A stretch of DNA of 64,000 nt from SAR202 cluster bacterium bin90 (GTDB taxonomy: Bacteria; Chloroflexota; Dehalococcoidia; Lucifugimonadales; JADFKI01), in contig MPND01000005.1 in the NCBI GenBank assembly GCA_002238855.1, positions 1 through 64,000 on the forward strand, read 5' to 3'. The position numbers and the translations under genes are program-made. A model generated the notes under the pieces. The model worked only from the letters and a program-made list of their open reading frames with translations, made no database searches and had not been told where the DNA came from. Numbering within the stretch: the stretch's first letter is position 1; each line of letters opens with the position of its first letter. This document shows positions 18,216-27,362 of this stretch, one piece after another.

Positions 18216-18677
18216 TTACTCGTCGGATTCGAGGCAGTAGTCGTAGGGCCAGGGATATTCGGTGAACTTCCATTCGCCGTCTTCCTGCCGGAGGTCGTAG
18301 CTCCGACCGTAGGTTGACTCGCCGGTGTCGAAGGGACCGCTGTTGCGGAACCGCGTTACCTGCACGTCCACTACGGTGGTGGTACCAACTAGCCTAGTGT
18401 CGCGCAGCGTGGCGCGGATGTCGCGGTCGTCCCTGGAGCGGTATCTGCCGCCGTCCGCGAAGTTCTCGAGCTCACACTTCTGCTGAAGTTCCTGCGACAG
18501 CATGGCGTACGCTGTCTCCAGGTCGTCGCCCTCAGCAGCGCGCAAGAGGGTCTGTACCGCGTGTTCCGGAGTACCGGGCGCGAACTGTGCCTCTTTGGAA
18601 GTGAGCGCGAGCACGATGCTGACGATAAGCAGCACGGCTAGGAACGCTGCCGCGCCGATGAGCCACCACTTTGTCAT
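18216..18677 (-). CDS. Membrane-anchored small protein, NTF2-like/DUF4878-like
   Basis: 153 residues: one N-terminal transmembrane helix (5-27) then an exported domain. That domain begins GTPEHAVQTLLRAAEGDDLETAY, the usual start of lumazine/NTF2-like stress-type domains, continues through a Cys-containing helix and ends with DGEWKFTEYPWPY. RBS AAGGGGGCC precedes the ATG. The family is a solute-binding-type fold with no fixed function. Probably co-transcribed with the downstream six-repeat membrane protein (88-base gap). Confidence 0.65.
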   Translation of the reverse strand: MTKWWLIGAAAFLAVLLIVSIVLALTSKEAQFAPGTPEHAVQTLLRAAEGDDLETAYAMLSQELQQKCELENFADGGRYRSRDDRDIRATLRDTRLVGTTTVVDVQVTRFRNSGPFDTGESTYGRSYDLRQEDGEWKFTEYPWPYDYCLESDE

Positions 18678-18888
18678 TGGACGGCCCCCTTAGGGATAAA
18701 AGAATATTTATGATATTCTACCAGACATTTAGAAGTCCGCCGTAGCAAGTGAAGCTGAAATACACGAGAACGCGCTCTGCATTTCCTGCATGCGCATAAT
18801 AAGAATGCGCCAGAAAACTGCGCCCGCCTCACCCGGGGAAGGGGGCTAATGTACGGACTTGCCAGGGAATCAATGTACCGGCCTTCTA

Positions 18889-20910
18889 TCAGGCGATTCG
18901 CTTACGCTGGCTGCGGAGATAGTCCACCATCACATAGCGTCCGAGCTGGCTGGGGTCTGTGTAGAAGGCGCGCCCCTTGTTGATGCGCGTCATCTTGTCG
19001 ATGAAGTCCATCAGGTAGTAGTTGGCTTCTAGCATGAAGGTGTTGATGGTAATGCCTTCCTGCGTGCAACGCTTGACCTCTTTAAGCGTTTCCTCGATGG
19101 TGCGCCAGCTTGGCGGGTAGCTGAAGTACGCGCGTCCGTGCTCAAGGTGTGCTGTTGGCTCGCCGTCGGTAATCATCACTATTTGCTTGGTGGCGACCTT
19201 CTGTTTCGACAGCGCCTGCCGCGCGAGCATGAGTGCGTGCTGCATGTTTGTGCCGGAGACCCATGCGTTCCATGTCAGGTCGGCGAGGTCGTCGGTGGCG
19301 ATGTCCATGCCGTAATCCGAGAATCCGATGATGTAGAGGTAGTCGCGCGGGTACTGGCTATGGATGAGCCAATAGAGCGCAAGTGCGACCTTCTTCGCGG
19401 CCGCGAAGCTACCGAACATGCCCATGGAGCGACTCTGGTCTATGAGCAGCGCCGTCGCGGTCTGCGTCATGTGCTCGGTGTGGTGAATCTCGAAGTCCTC
19501 GGGGCTGATGCGCAGGGGCGTGCCGGGTCCGTTCCGCAGCGTGGAGTTGAAGAGCGTGCGATGCAGGTCGATGTCGAAGGGATCGCCGAACTCGTAGGGC
19601 TTGGTCTCGCCGGTGCGCTCGCCGCCGTCGCCGCGCGAGTAGATTTCGTGGCGTCCCATGCGGTCCTTCTTCAGCTCGGAGAAGACCTCGCGGAGCGCCT
19701 GCTGCGCGAGCTTGCGGATGCCGCGCGGGGTGAGTTCGAGGCGGTCGCCCTGCCGCTTGAGGTACCCTGCCTCTTCTAGCTGCTGGATCAGCCTTTGAAG
19801 CTGCTCAAGCTGGCGGCGGGCGTCCTCGCCCATTATCTGTTCAACATTATCGAGGTCGAGGTCTTCGATGTTGCCGTTGCGCATGACCTGCTGGACTTGC
19901 TGCTCAAGCTGGTCCATGTCGCGCAGTTCGCCCATGAGTTCCATCGCGGAATCGAGGGTCATGGATTCTTCGCCCATGAAGGGATACTCGCCCGCCATGT
20001 CGTCGAAGGGGAACATGTCGTACATCATTCCAGCAAGCTCGGAGAGCTCGTCCATGAATTCGGGGTCTATCGCCGAGCCGAGCATGGACTCAAGCTCGTT
20101 ACGCATCTGGGGGGACATGCTGTCCATGAGAGACTGCATCGCCGCCATCTGCTGCTGTAGCTGCTCGATAAGCTCGTCGAGGCTTGCGGGGCGGTTCGGG
20201 TCGAAGTATTCACCGTACTGCTCCATGAAGCCTTCGAAGTCCGGGTCCTCGCCCATAGCGCGGTCGCGCAGCATCTGGTTGAGGGCTTGGATCATGTTCT
20301 TGATGCCCTCCATGTCCTCCGGCGACATCTCCTGAAGCTGCTGCTTCATATCCTGGAAGAAGTTCTGCATCATCTGCTGCTTGAGGGCATCCAGCAGCTC
20401 GTTGAACTTCTCGCGCGCTTCGGGATCCATAAAGTCGTAGTCCTGAAGTTGCTGGATCTGACCGCCGGGGCTGTTCGGCAGCGAGTCAAGCGTATCGGTA
20501 TTGCGCTGGGCGCGGTCCTGCAGCATCTCCATCGGCGCTTGCAGGTGCTCGGCGTCCTCGCCGGCTTCCTGTAGCTGCTGCTCGGCATCCCGGAGGCGGC
20601 TCTCGATGCCCTTACGCTCGGTGTCTATGACATCCTGCAGCTGCTCCTTGATATCATCCATAACGGAATCGAGATTATAGCGCTCCAGCTGCTGCTGGCG
20701 CTGCTGGCGCAGGCGGTCGAGGAGATCACGCAGGCCTGGGGCGTGCTGTCCTTGTTCATCGTCGATGCCGCGCTGGAAGAGGCTGCGCAGGGCGCGCTCT
20801 GGGTCGCCATGTTCGAGGATGTCGTCGGCGATGGAGTTCATAAGGTCGTCGGCGTCCATGCTGAAGACCTGCTGGCTGCCGTCCCAACGATAGTATCTGT
20901 AGGTGGTCAT
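18889..20910 (-). CDS. VWA-domain protein with long Gln/Glu-rich helical region
   Basis: 673 residues. About residues 60-410 are extremely rich in Gln, Glu, Met and Leu with heptad-like periodicity (QLQEMSPEDMEGIKNMIQAL and similar), predicted helical and partly coiled coil. The C-terminal about 200 residues are a von Willebrand A domain: TALLIDQSRSMGMFG carries the MIDAS D-x-S-x-S, SGTNMQHAL supplies the Thr and MITDGEPTAH the Asp, so metal binding looks intact. Such proteins normally work with a MoxR-type AAA ATPase as metal-insertion or complex-remodelling chaperones. No ATPase gene is adjacent here, so the partner would be elsewhere. Confidence 0.8.
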   Translation of the reverse strand: MTTYRYYRWDGSQQVFSMDADDLMNSIADDILEHGDPERALRSLFQRGIDDEQGQHAPGLRDLLDRLRQQRQQQLERYNLDSVMDDIKEQLQDVIDTERKGIESRLRDAEQQLQEAGEDAEHLQAPMEMLQDRAQRNTDTLDSLPNSPGGQIQQLQDYDFMDPEAREKFNELLDALKQQMMQNFFQDMKQQLQEMSPEDMEGIKNMIQALNQMLRDRAMGEDPDFEGFMEQYGEYFDPNRPASLDELIEQLQQQMAAMQSLMDSMSPQMRNELESMLGSAIDPEFMDELSELAGMMYDMFPFDDMAGEYPFMGEESMTLDSAMELMGELRDMDQLEQQVQQVMRNGNIEDLDLDNVEQIMGEDARRQLEQLQRLIQQLEEAGYLKRQGDRLELTPRGIRKLAQQALREVFSELKKDRMGRHEIYSRGDGGERTGETKPYEFGDPFDIDLHRTLFNSTLRNGPGTPLRISPEDFEIHHTEHMTQTATALLIDQSRSMGMFGSFAAAKKVALALYWLIHSQYPRDYLYIIGFSDYGMDIATDDLADLTWNAWVSGTNMQHALMLARQALSKQKVATKQIVMITDGEPTAHLEHGRAYFSYPPSWRTIEETLKEVKRCTQEGITINTFMLEANYYLMDFIDKMTRINKGRAFYTDPSQLGRYVMVDYLRSQRKRIA

Positions 20911-21116
20911 AGCGACATCTCCAGTGGTCCGACTTGGATATACAGCATAGACGGGAAATCTAGCGCTTGCTACCGCCTATGATACATCAGGTTGGGCATT
21001 GGCGTGCGGGCATTCTGCCTCCTATGAGAATATATTCGCCACCTATTGAAACCCGTGAGGTTGGTGTATAGTTTGCAATCAACATAGTTAGGCAGATTTC
21101 GGGAAGGAGGTTAAAG

Positions 21117-21650
21117 ATGGCTTATCGTCCATATGACTCCGGGGAAATGGCATCGGAAGAGCCTGCGACGGAGCTCGCGAGCCCCTGGGCGCGCTTGGCC
21201 GCCTGGATTATTGACGGCTTGCTCTATTTCGCGGTGATTGTCGTTGCCTTGTTTATAGGTTTTGCAATTGCCGGTGTCGGTCTCTCTGACCTAATAGACT
21301 TTGATCTTGAGTTCTTTCTTGGCGCGCTTGCGATAGTTGTCGCCCTCGTCTTACTCGCGTTCCTGAGCCTATTCATAGTTCAGTTGGTGCTTCTGGCGAC
21401 GCGCGGGCAGACGATTGGCAAGATAGCCATGAAGGTTCGTATTGTCGATGCAAAAACGGGAGCACACCCGGGCTGGGCACGCCTGATACTCCTCAGAACT
21501 ATTGTGAACTCAATCATCATTAGCGTCCTGAATGTACTGCCGGGCGCGGGTGGCGCATATTTTCTCGTAGATTCGCTGTTCATATTCAGGGCAGACCACA
21601 GGACAATCCACGACTTCATTGCCGGAACGCGCGTGGACAGGGTTGGCTGA
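21117..21650 (+). CDS. RDD-family membrane protein
   Basis: 177 residues. The RDD signature begins at WARLAAWIIDGLLYF (Arg, then Asp in the first helix). It is followed by a hydrophobic stretch with acidic loops and RGQTIGKIAMKVRIVD, the conserved G-x-T-x-G-K motif before the third helix. Three to four membrane helices. The RBS AAGGAGG is strong. RDD proteins are often transporters or envelope proteins of unknown specificity. A weak promoter-like TTGAAA / TATAGT pair (21046-21072, 15-base spacing) lies upstream. Confidence 0.8.
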   Translation: MAYRPYDSGEMASEEPATELASPWARLAAWIIDGLLYFAVIVVALFIGFAIAGVGLSDLIDFDLEFFLGALAIVVALVLLAFLSLFIVQLVLLATRGQTIGKIAMKVRIVDAKTGAHPGWARLILLRTIVNSIIISVLNVLPGAGGAYFLVDSLFIFRADHRTIHDFIAGTRVDRVG

Positions 21651-21798
21651 TGCGCTTGTGGCGGCGCCATTCTGATGCAGATATGATACGCGGATGTAAC
21701 ATTTCTGCTGTATCATGAATGTGAATGTTAGGCGCAGAATGTAAGTCGCCTATCAGATTCTGTTAATATGGCAGCGCACGCGCCAACCGGAGGCAGGA

Positions 21799-23178
21799 AT
21801 GGCACACTTACCCGGACATGACGAGGCAACGGTGAGCGAATATCGCACCGAAACCGGCGAGGTCCGACCGATCTACGAGGACTTGATGCAGTCGCTTGAC
21901 GAACTGGGCGAGGAGGACATGCGCCGGCGCTGGCAGCACGCCAGGCGCGAAGTCGAGCTGGACGCCTTCTCATTCGCGATGGACCCGAAGGAATTCCGCC
22001 CGGTGCCGACCGACTGGATCCCCCGAATCATCGAATTCGACGAGTGGCGCAACATCAAGGCAGGCGTTGAGCAGCGTCTGAAGGCGCTGAATATGTTCCT
22101 CCTGGACCTGTACGCCGGGGAGCAGGGCGTCGTACCGGATGACGTCGTATATTCCTGCCAGTACTTCTACCCGGAGTTTCAGGGCTTTCGTCCGGCAAAG
22201 GACGTGTTCGTGCACATCTACGGCATCGACCTGGTGCAGCAGCGCGACGGCAAGTACGTTGTGCTTGAGGACAACCTGCGGATTCCGTCCGGAATAACCT
22301 ACCAGCTGAAGTCACTGGAGATGGCGCGGCAGTTGTTCCCTGAACTGTGCGAAGCTTATGATGTCGTGCCCTACGACATACGAGACACATATCTTGATCT
22401 CTTCACATCCCTGTGCGACAACCCTGAGCCGACCTGCGTGCTGCTCACGGACAGCAAGTTTGGCTCTGCGTTTTTCGAACACCGATACCTGTCCGAGCTG
22501 CTGGGCATCCCGCTGGTGGAGGGTGGCGACCTGTGCATCGGGCACGATGGCGACGTCCGGATGAAGACGCTTGATGGCGATGTGCATGTTGACCTCATCT
22601 ACCGCCGCGTCGAGGACCTCGAGATATTCGTTCCCGGCCTCACGGACGCATACCTCAAAGGCAAGGTGGTGCTGGTGAACGGCATGGGCACGAGCGTGGC
22701 AGACGACAAGCTGGCATTCCTGTGGGTGCCGGACATGATACGTCACTACCTCGACGAGGAGCCGATTCTGGAGCAGGCTGTGAGCTACGATCTTGACGAC
22801 AGTGCAAGCCGTGCCTATGTGCTGGAGAACCTGGACAAGATGGTGCTGAAGACGCGGCAGGGATACGGCGGTCTGGGCGTGTACATCATGCCGGACCTTG
22901 GAGGAAACTACCGCGCGCCGCTTGCGAGGCAGATAATCGAGAATCCGCGCGCGCTGATAGCGCAGGAGACGATAGACTTCTCCAAGCATGTCATTTACGA
23001 CGACGAGGCAGGGGAATACGACGAGCGCTACATAGACTTGCGCGTCTATGCGGTACAGAACGGGCGCGGCGAAGCCACAGCGTTCCCCGGGGGACTGACG
23101 AGGGTATCGCAGGCGGGTAATCGTGTCACGAATAATTCATCTGGTGGCCTATGCAAGCCAACCTGGGTAGTCCGGTAA
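21799..23178 (+). CDS. Circularly permuted ATP-grasp type 2 protein (COG2308-like)
   Basis: 459 residues, typical of the DUF404/DUF407 proteins that carry a circularly permuted ATP-grasp fold. Seen: RPIYEDLMQSLDELG near the start, FHMD-like region replaced by DAFSFAMDPKEFRPVPTDWI, LDLYAGEQGVVPDDVV, the nucleotide-binding KTRQGYGGLGVYI (about 351-363), and QETIDFSKHV. The end, NNSSGGLCKPTWV, corresponds to the family's terminal S-S-G-G-x-x-K-x-T-W. It begins an operon with a transglutaminase-like and an alpha-E gene, the conserved trio proposed to make and modify a peptide or amide by ligation. RBS GGAGG. Last 28 bases overlap the next gene. Confidence 0.85.
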   Translation: MAHLPGHDEATVSEYRTETGEVRPIYEDLMQSLDELGEEDMRRRWQHARREVELDAFSFAMDPKEFRPVPTDWIPRIIEFDEWRNIKAGVEQRLKALNMFLLDLYAGEQGVVPDDVVYSCQYFYPEFQGFRPAKDVFVHIYGIDLVQQRDGKYVVLEDNLRIPSGITYQLKSLEMARQLFPELCEAYDVVPYDIRDTYLDLFTSLCDNPEPTCVLLTDSKFGSAFFEHRYLSELLGIPLVEGGDLCIGHDGDVRMKTLDGDVHVDLIYRRVEDLEIFVPGLTDAYLKGKVVLVNGMGTSVADDKLAFLWVPDMIRHYLDEEPILEQAVSYDLDDSASRAYVLENLDKMVLKTRQGYGGLGVYIMPDLGGNYRAPLARQIIENPRALIAQETIDFSKHVIYDDEAGEYDERYIDLRVYAVQNGRGEATAFPGGLTRVSQAGNRVTNNSSGGLCKPTWVVR

Positions 23179-24059
23179 GCGACACGGGCCTGCAGGTCAG
23201 TTACACCTACGGCGCCCGTTATGCCTATACCGACACCGTCATCCAGAACGACAATTTTCTTCGCCTCTCAGCATGCGTGGACACATTCCAGACGCCCATG
23301 TCATCGTCCGTCCTGACGGTTCCCGCCGCGCGGCCCGTGCAGTACATGGACAGCCAGGGCAATCCGACTCACCGCGTCCGTCTCACAATGCCGCACAATG
23401 AACTGACCATCCTTGCCGTTGGCAACGTCCTTCTCACCAGCCCACCCTGGGCTATCGAAGAAATGTCAATGGATTCGCTCGCATACGATGTTGAAGCGAC
23501 TGAGTATCTTTTGCCAACGCCTATGATCGACCCGGAGAGTGTGGCGTATGCAGCACGAGATATCGCGGGTGGGTGCGGTGGTCTGCTGGAGGTGGTGGAC
23601 AGCGTGGTCAGTTGGGTCTATGCGAATATCACCTACATTCGCGGCAGCACGACGGTCGCTACTACAGCGGAGCAGGTGCTGGAGACGCGAAAGGGCGTGT
23701 GCCAGGACATGACGCATCTGGTGATGGGAATGCTGCGGTCGCTGGGCATACCTACGCGCTATGTGAGCGGCCTGATGAGCGGACAGGTGGGCGAGACGCA
23801 TGCGTGGGTGGAGTTTCTGCACCCTACGCTTGGCTGGTTGCCGTCCGACCCGACGCGCGGGCAGACCATAGCCAGAGGCACGGACCTCGTGAAGTTCGCC
23901 GCCGGGCGTGACTACACGCAGGCGTCGCCCGTCGAGGGTTCGTTCGTATCCAAGGGCGCGGGCTGGCTGGATGTGGTGGTGGCGCAGGTGACGCCGTCGT
24001 TAGAGACCCTGTCTTTCGACGACGCGATGAGCCTTATCGAGAACGCAAAGTCGGCATAG
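23151..24059 (+). CDS. Transglutaminase-like cysteine peptidase-fold protein
   Basis: 302 residues. An N-terminal beta-sandwich (LQVSYTYGARYAYTDTVIQN onward) precedes a transglutaminase core with all three catalytic positions: Cys in TRKGVCQDMTHL, His in VGETHAWVEF and Asp in LPSDPTRG. Bacterial members of this type hydrolyse or transfer on peptide amides and travel with permuted ATP-grasp and alpha-E proteins, as here. The start at 23151 lies inside the previous gene (28-base overlap), implying translational coupling. Confidence 0.9.
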   Translation: MQANLGSPVSDTGLQVSYTYGARYAYTDTVIQNDNFLRLSACVDTFQTPMSSSVLTVPAARPVQYMDSQGNPTHRVRLTMPHNELTILAVGNVLLTSPPWAIEEMSMDSLAYDVEATEYLLPTPMIDPESVAYAARDIAGGCGGLLEVVDSVVSWVYANITYIRGSTTVATTAEQVLETRKGVCQDMTHLVMGMLRSLGIPTRYVSGLMSGQVGETHAWVEFLHPTLGWLPSDPTRGQTIARGTDLVKFAAGRDYTQASPVEGSFVSKGAGWLDVVVAQVTPSLETLSFDDAMSLIENAKSA

Positions 24060-24246
24060 CAGTGGGTTCATCAAGAAACAAGATACTAGAGGCGCGGCAG
24101 AAGTTAACAATCTGATAACACTTTTCCGCGACCATGAGCGTAGAATTAATACACCACGAAAATTTTCCTAACATACCAATCCTTTTCGACGGGAGCGAGG
24201 AAGTGCGCTCCGTGCCGGAGAAGATGCCTGCTTCGGAGGCTGAAGA

Positions 24247-24795
24247 GTGATTCAGACGATGGAAGAGCCGCGATCCCTGAGCGTCGCCAGGGACAACTGG
24301 CTGACGGAATCGAGGGCGTACAATCTAATCTGGCTGGGCCGCTGGCTGGAGCGGGCGGAGAGCATTGCGCGGGGCATGGATACCGCCGCGAAGCAGGCGC
24401 TGCGCGAGGGCGGCGGCGGCGACACGCTGCTGGACTGCCTTGGCAATCTGGCGAGTTCGCTCGGCGCCTCGGTCGAAGTCAGGGAGGAAGTGGCTGCGGA
24501 ACTGCTGATGCGAAACTCCGGGTCGTCTGTATTGCAAAGCCTGGTCAAGGCACGGCTATCGGCCACGCAGGTTGCGCCGGTGGAGCTGATGCGCTCCCTC
24601 ACTGAAGCAATTCTTGAGGTGGAGTCGCTATCCAACGAGGCAATCGAGACGCCGCAACAGATTATCGATGTGGCAACCGCGGTAATAGACAAGATCGCGG
24701 ACGCCGGCCAGGTAATCGAGGACGAGTGGTTCGGGCGAGAGTCGCTGTCCGACGAGGAGATGTACCACCGTTTCGCGCAGCAACAGCAGCAATAG
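24247..24795 (+). CDS. Short alpha-E (DUF403-like) protein
   Basis: GTG start 8 bases after GGAGG. The N-terminus LTESRAYNLIWLGRWLERAE matches the opening of alpha-E domains (S-R-x-A-x-N-L-Y-W-x-G-R-Y-x-E-R-A-E). The remainder is all-helical, ending in a Gln run. At 182 residues it is little more than half the usual alpha-E length (about 300), so it is either a reduced version or has lost its C-terminal helices. Third gene of the ATP-grasp / transglutaminase / alpha-E set, though separated by 187 bases. A good terminator follows. Confidence 0.75.
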   Translation: MIQTMEEPRSLSVARDNWLTESRAYNLIWLGRWLERAESIARGMDTAAKQALREGGGGDTLLDCLGNLASSLGASVEVREEVAAELLMRNSGSSVLQSLVKARLSATQVAPVELMRSLTEAILEVESLSNEAIETPQQIIDVATAVIDKIADAGQVIEDEWFGRESLSDEEMYHRFAQQQQQ

Positions 24796-24838
24796 CAGAT
24801 GTGCAGCTAAATTAGGCACATATACAAACGACAATCAA

Positions 24839-24872
24839 ATCGCCCCTGCCGAATAACTTCGGTAGGGGCGAT
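24839..24872. terminator. Bidirectional hairpin terminator
   Basis: ATCGCCCCTGCCGAA and TTCGGTAGGGGCGAT pair around a TAAC loop with one G-T wobble/mismatch. It lies between the convergent alpha-E and molybdenum-hydroxylase genes. Confidence 0.8.
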
Positions 24873-24907
24873 ACTAATTCCAGATTATCTATCCACCTGT
24901 TGGCATT

Positions 24908-27175
24908 CTACTCGCTGTCAGCGATTGCCTTCGTTACCGACTGCGGGTTCATGGGCAAGTCGTACATTCGGACGCCAACTGCATCATGAATAGCGTTGGC
25001 AAGCGCGGCGAGCGGCGGGACGATGTTCGCCTCGCCGACGCCCTTGACACCGTAGGGATGCGCCGGGTTCGGCACTTCCAGCACGACTGCGTCAATCATC
25101 GGCAGATCGAGCGCGGTGGGCATGCGATAGTCGAGCAGGCTGCTGTTGAGCATCGCGCCATCGTCGCTCATGTAATACTCTTCGTTGAGCGCCCAGCCGA
25201 TTCCCTGCACCGTGCCGCCCTGTATCTGCCCTTCGACATAGCTGGGATGCACTGCGATGCCCACGTCCTGGAACGCGGTGAAGCGCAGGATTTCGACCTT
25301 GCCGGTCTCAGGGTCAACCTCGACATCCACAATATTCGCGGCGTAAGAGCCTGCCGATCCGCCGGGATTCAGGTTTGCCCTGCCGACGATAGGTCCGCCG
25401 GTCTCTGGCATTCGTGATGCCAACTCCTTGAAGGGCATGGTGAGTTCGGTGTCGGACTTGTGGCGCAGTTCGCCATCTACGTACTCGACATCGTCTTCGT
25501 CAGCCTCCCAGAGCATTGCCGCGCGCTGGATGAACTGGCGCTTGACATCGTTCGCTGCCTCGTATGCCGCGAAGCCTGACTTGTACGCGACGCCGCTACC
25601 GCCGGATGTGGATGTGAAGCCCACCGAGTCGGTGTCGCCTACGGTGGGGATGACATCCTCGATTGGTAGTCCGAGCGTCTCTGCGAACATCTGGGCAATT
25701 GCTGTGCGCGAGCCACCGATGTCCATGCTGCCCTCTATAAGGCTGACACTGCCATTGGATAGCACGTTGGCAATGGCAGAAGCCATGCCGGAGTTGTTGC
25801 GGCAGAAGCCCATCGCGATGCCGCGCCCGCGGTTGGGGCCCTCCAGCGCGGTGTTATAGTGCGGGTGCGCCTTGATCGCGTCCATCGTCTCCCTTGCGCC
25901 AATGGGGCCGTTCACGACGCCGTCCGCCCTGCGCGTGCCGGGTGTCGCCACATTCAGCAGGCGGAAGTCCACCGGATCCATATCGAGCGCCTGCGCGATT
26001 TCGTCTAGCAGGCTCTCAGACGCGAAGCAGACTATCGGCGCGCCGGGCGCGCGGTAAGCCGCCGTCTTGGGCTTGTTGGTCATAATGTCGTAGCCGTCGA
26101 TCTGCACATTCTCGATGAAGTACGGCGCGAAGACTGCAGCACAAGAGCCGGGAAGCGGTGCGCCGGGATATGCTCCACCCTCGAAGGCGAAGTAAATCTG
26201 CGCCGCGGTGATGCGTCCCTCGTTGGTTACGCCAATCTTGCACTTCAGGTGGCCGCCGGCGGTGGGGCCGGACGCTTCCAGAACCTCGATGCGCGTCATT
26301 GTTGACTTCACAGGCTTGCCGGTCTTCTTAGATAGAACGGCGGAAACCGCTTCCAGATATGCAAGCGTCTTGCCGCCGAAGCCGCCGCCGATTTCCATCG
26401 GCACAACCTTGATCTGCGAGTTGGGAATGCCGAGCACCGCAGCGGTGCTGTCGCGCATGGCGAAGTGCCCCTGGCTGCTGCTCCAGATGGTGAGGCGGTC
26501 GTTGGGCGCGCCGTCCGCCGCCCAGAATGCGGTGGCGGTGTGCGGCTCAATGTAGCCCTGATGTACCGTCTTAGTGGTGTATTCGCGCTCGAAGACCTGG
26601 TCCGCTGCCGCAAAGCCTGCCTCGATGTCGCCCAATACATGCTGCTCGTGGTCGGCGATGTTCTTGCTTGCGGCGATGTAGTCGCCTCCGCCGCGCTCGA
26701 TCCAGTGCTCATGCAGCACGGCCGCGCCGGGTTCAAGCGCTTCCATGACTGTGGAAACGCTGGGCAGCACTTCGTACTCGACATCTATGAGTGCGAGCGC
26801 CTCTTCCGCGACATGCGCGTTGACCGCGGCGACCGCGGCTATCGGATGTCCCTTATAGAGAACCTTGTCCTTTGCGAGGATGTTCTCGCCGATGGGAACG
26901 CCCTGTCGCGCGACCTGCGGTATCGGAGACATCGGCGCGAGGTCGGCGGAAGTAACGACAGCCTTGACATCGGGGTGCGCCTCAGCCCTGCTGGTGTCGA
27001 TGGACTTGATGCGGGCGTGCGCGTGCGGGCTGCGCAGCACCTTGCCATGAAGCAAGCCGGCGAGGTTCATGTCGGCGCCGTACAATGCGCGGCCCGTTAC
27101 CTTGTCAACGCCGTCGTGGCGCACTGGGCGCGTGCCGACAACCTTATAATCTTCCTTTGGGAGCATTGTCACCAT
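24908..27175 (-). CDS. Xanthine dehydrogenase-family molybdopterin subunit (orphan)
   Basis: 755 residues. The aldehyde oxidase/xanthine dehydrogenase a/b hammerhead (GRALYGADMNLAGLLHGKVL) is followed by the molybdopterin-binding part: EIGGGFGGKTLAYLE, KTAAYRAPGAPIVCFASESL, GSGVAYKSGFAAYE and the catalytic Glu in GVKGVGEANIVPPLAALANA near the C-terminus. Hydroxylates purines, aldehydes or N-heterocycles using water. Active enzymes also need an FAD subunit and a 2Fe-2S subunit; neither is adjacent, so this is an orphan large subunit or draws partners from elsewhere. The ATG at 27175 follows GAGGTG by 6 bases and is preferred over a GTG three codons earlier. Confidence 0.9.
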   Translation of the reverse strand: MVTMLPKEDYKVVGTRPVRHDGVDKVTGRALYGADMNLAGLLHGKVLRSPHAHARIKSIDTSRAEAHPDVKAVVTSADLAPMSPIPQVARQGVPIGENILAKDKVLYKGHPIAAVAAVNAHVAEEALALIDVEYEVLPSVSTVMEALEPGAAVLHEHWIERGGGDYIAASKNIADHEQHVLGDIEAGFAAADQVFEREYTTKTVHQGYIEPHTATAFWAADGAPNDRLTIWSSSQGHFAMRDSTAAVLGIPNSQIKVVPMEIGGGFGGKTLAYLEAVSAVLSKKTGKPVKSTMTRIEVLEASGPTAGGHLKCKIGVTNEGRITAAQIYFAFEGGAYPGAPLPGSCAAVFAPYFIENVQIDGYDIMTNKPKTAAYRAPGAPIVCFASESLLDEIAQALDMDPVDFRLLNVATPGTRRADGVVNGPIGARETMDAIKAHPHYNTALEGPNRGRGIAMGFCRNNSGMASAIANVLSNGSVSLIEGSMDIGGSRTAIAQMFAETLGLPIEDVIPTVGDTDSVGFTSTSGGSGVAYKSGFAAYEAANDVKRQFIQRAAMLWEADEDDVEYVDGELRHKSDTELTMPFKELASRMPETGGPIVGRANLNPGGSAGSYAANIVDVEVDPETGKVEILRFTAFQDVGIAVHPSYVEGQIQGGTVQGIGWALNEEYYMSDDGAMLNSSLLDYRMPTALDLPMIDAVVLEVPNPAHPYGVKGVGEANIVPPLAALANAIHDAVGVRMYDLPMNPQSVTKAIADSE

Positions 27176-27362
27176 CTGTATCACCTCTTAGTGGGTTAGG
27201 TTGTGGGTTTGGATTGATTTTTGCACCCGCTAATATTACCACAGGACTTTCGAACATGGATTAACGATGTGTAAAGGGCAGGAATGAGACTTATTTCATG
27301 AATCCCACCTGCCCGTCATGTTAGTATCTGACTGGTCAGAAATCTTATCAGGAGAGGTTGTT

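Noticed and set aside
19138-20574. Long plus-strand frames opposite the VWA gene
   Set aside because: Antisense artefacts of Gln/Glu-rich coding: they read as Leu/Val/His-rich strings and contain no start signals.
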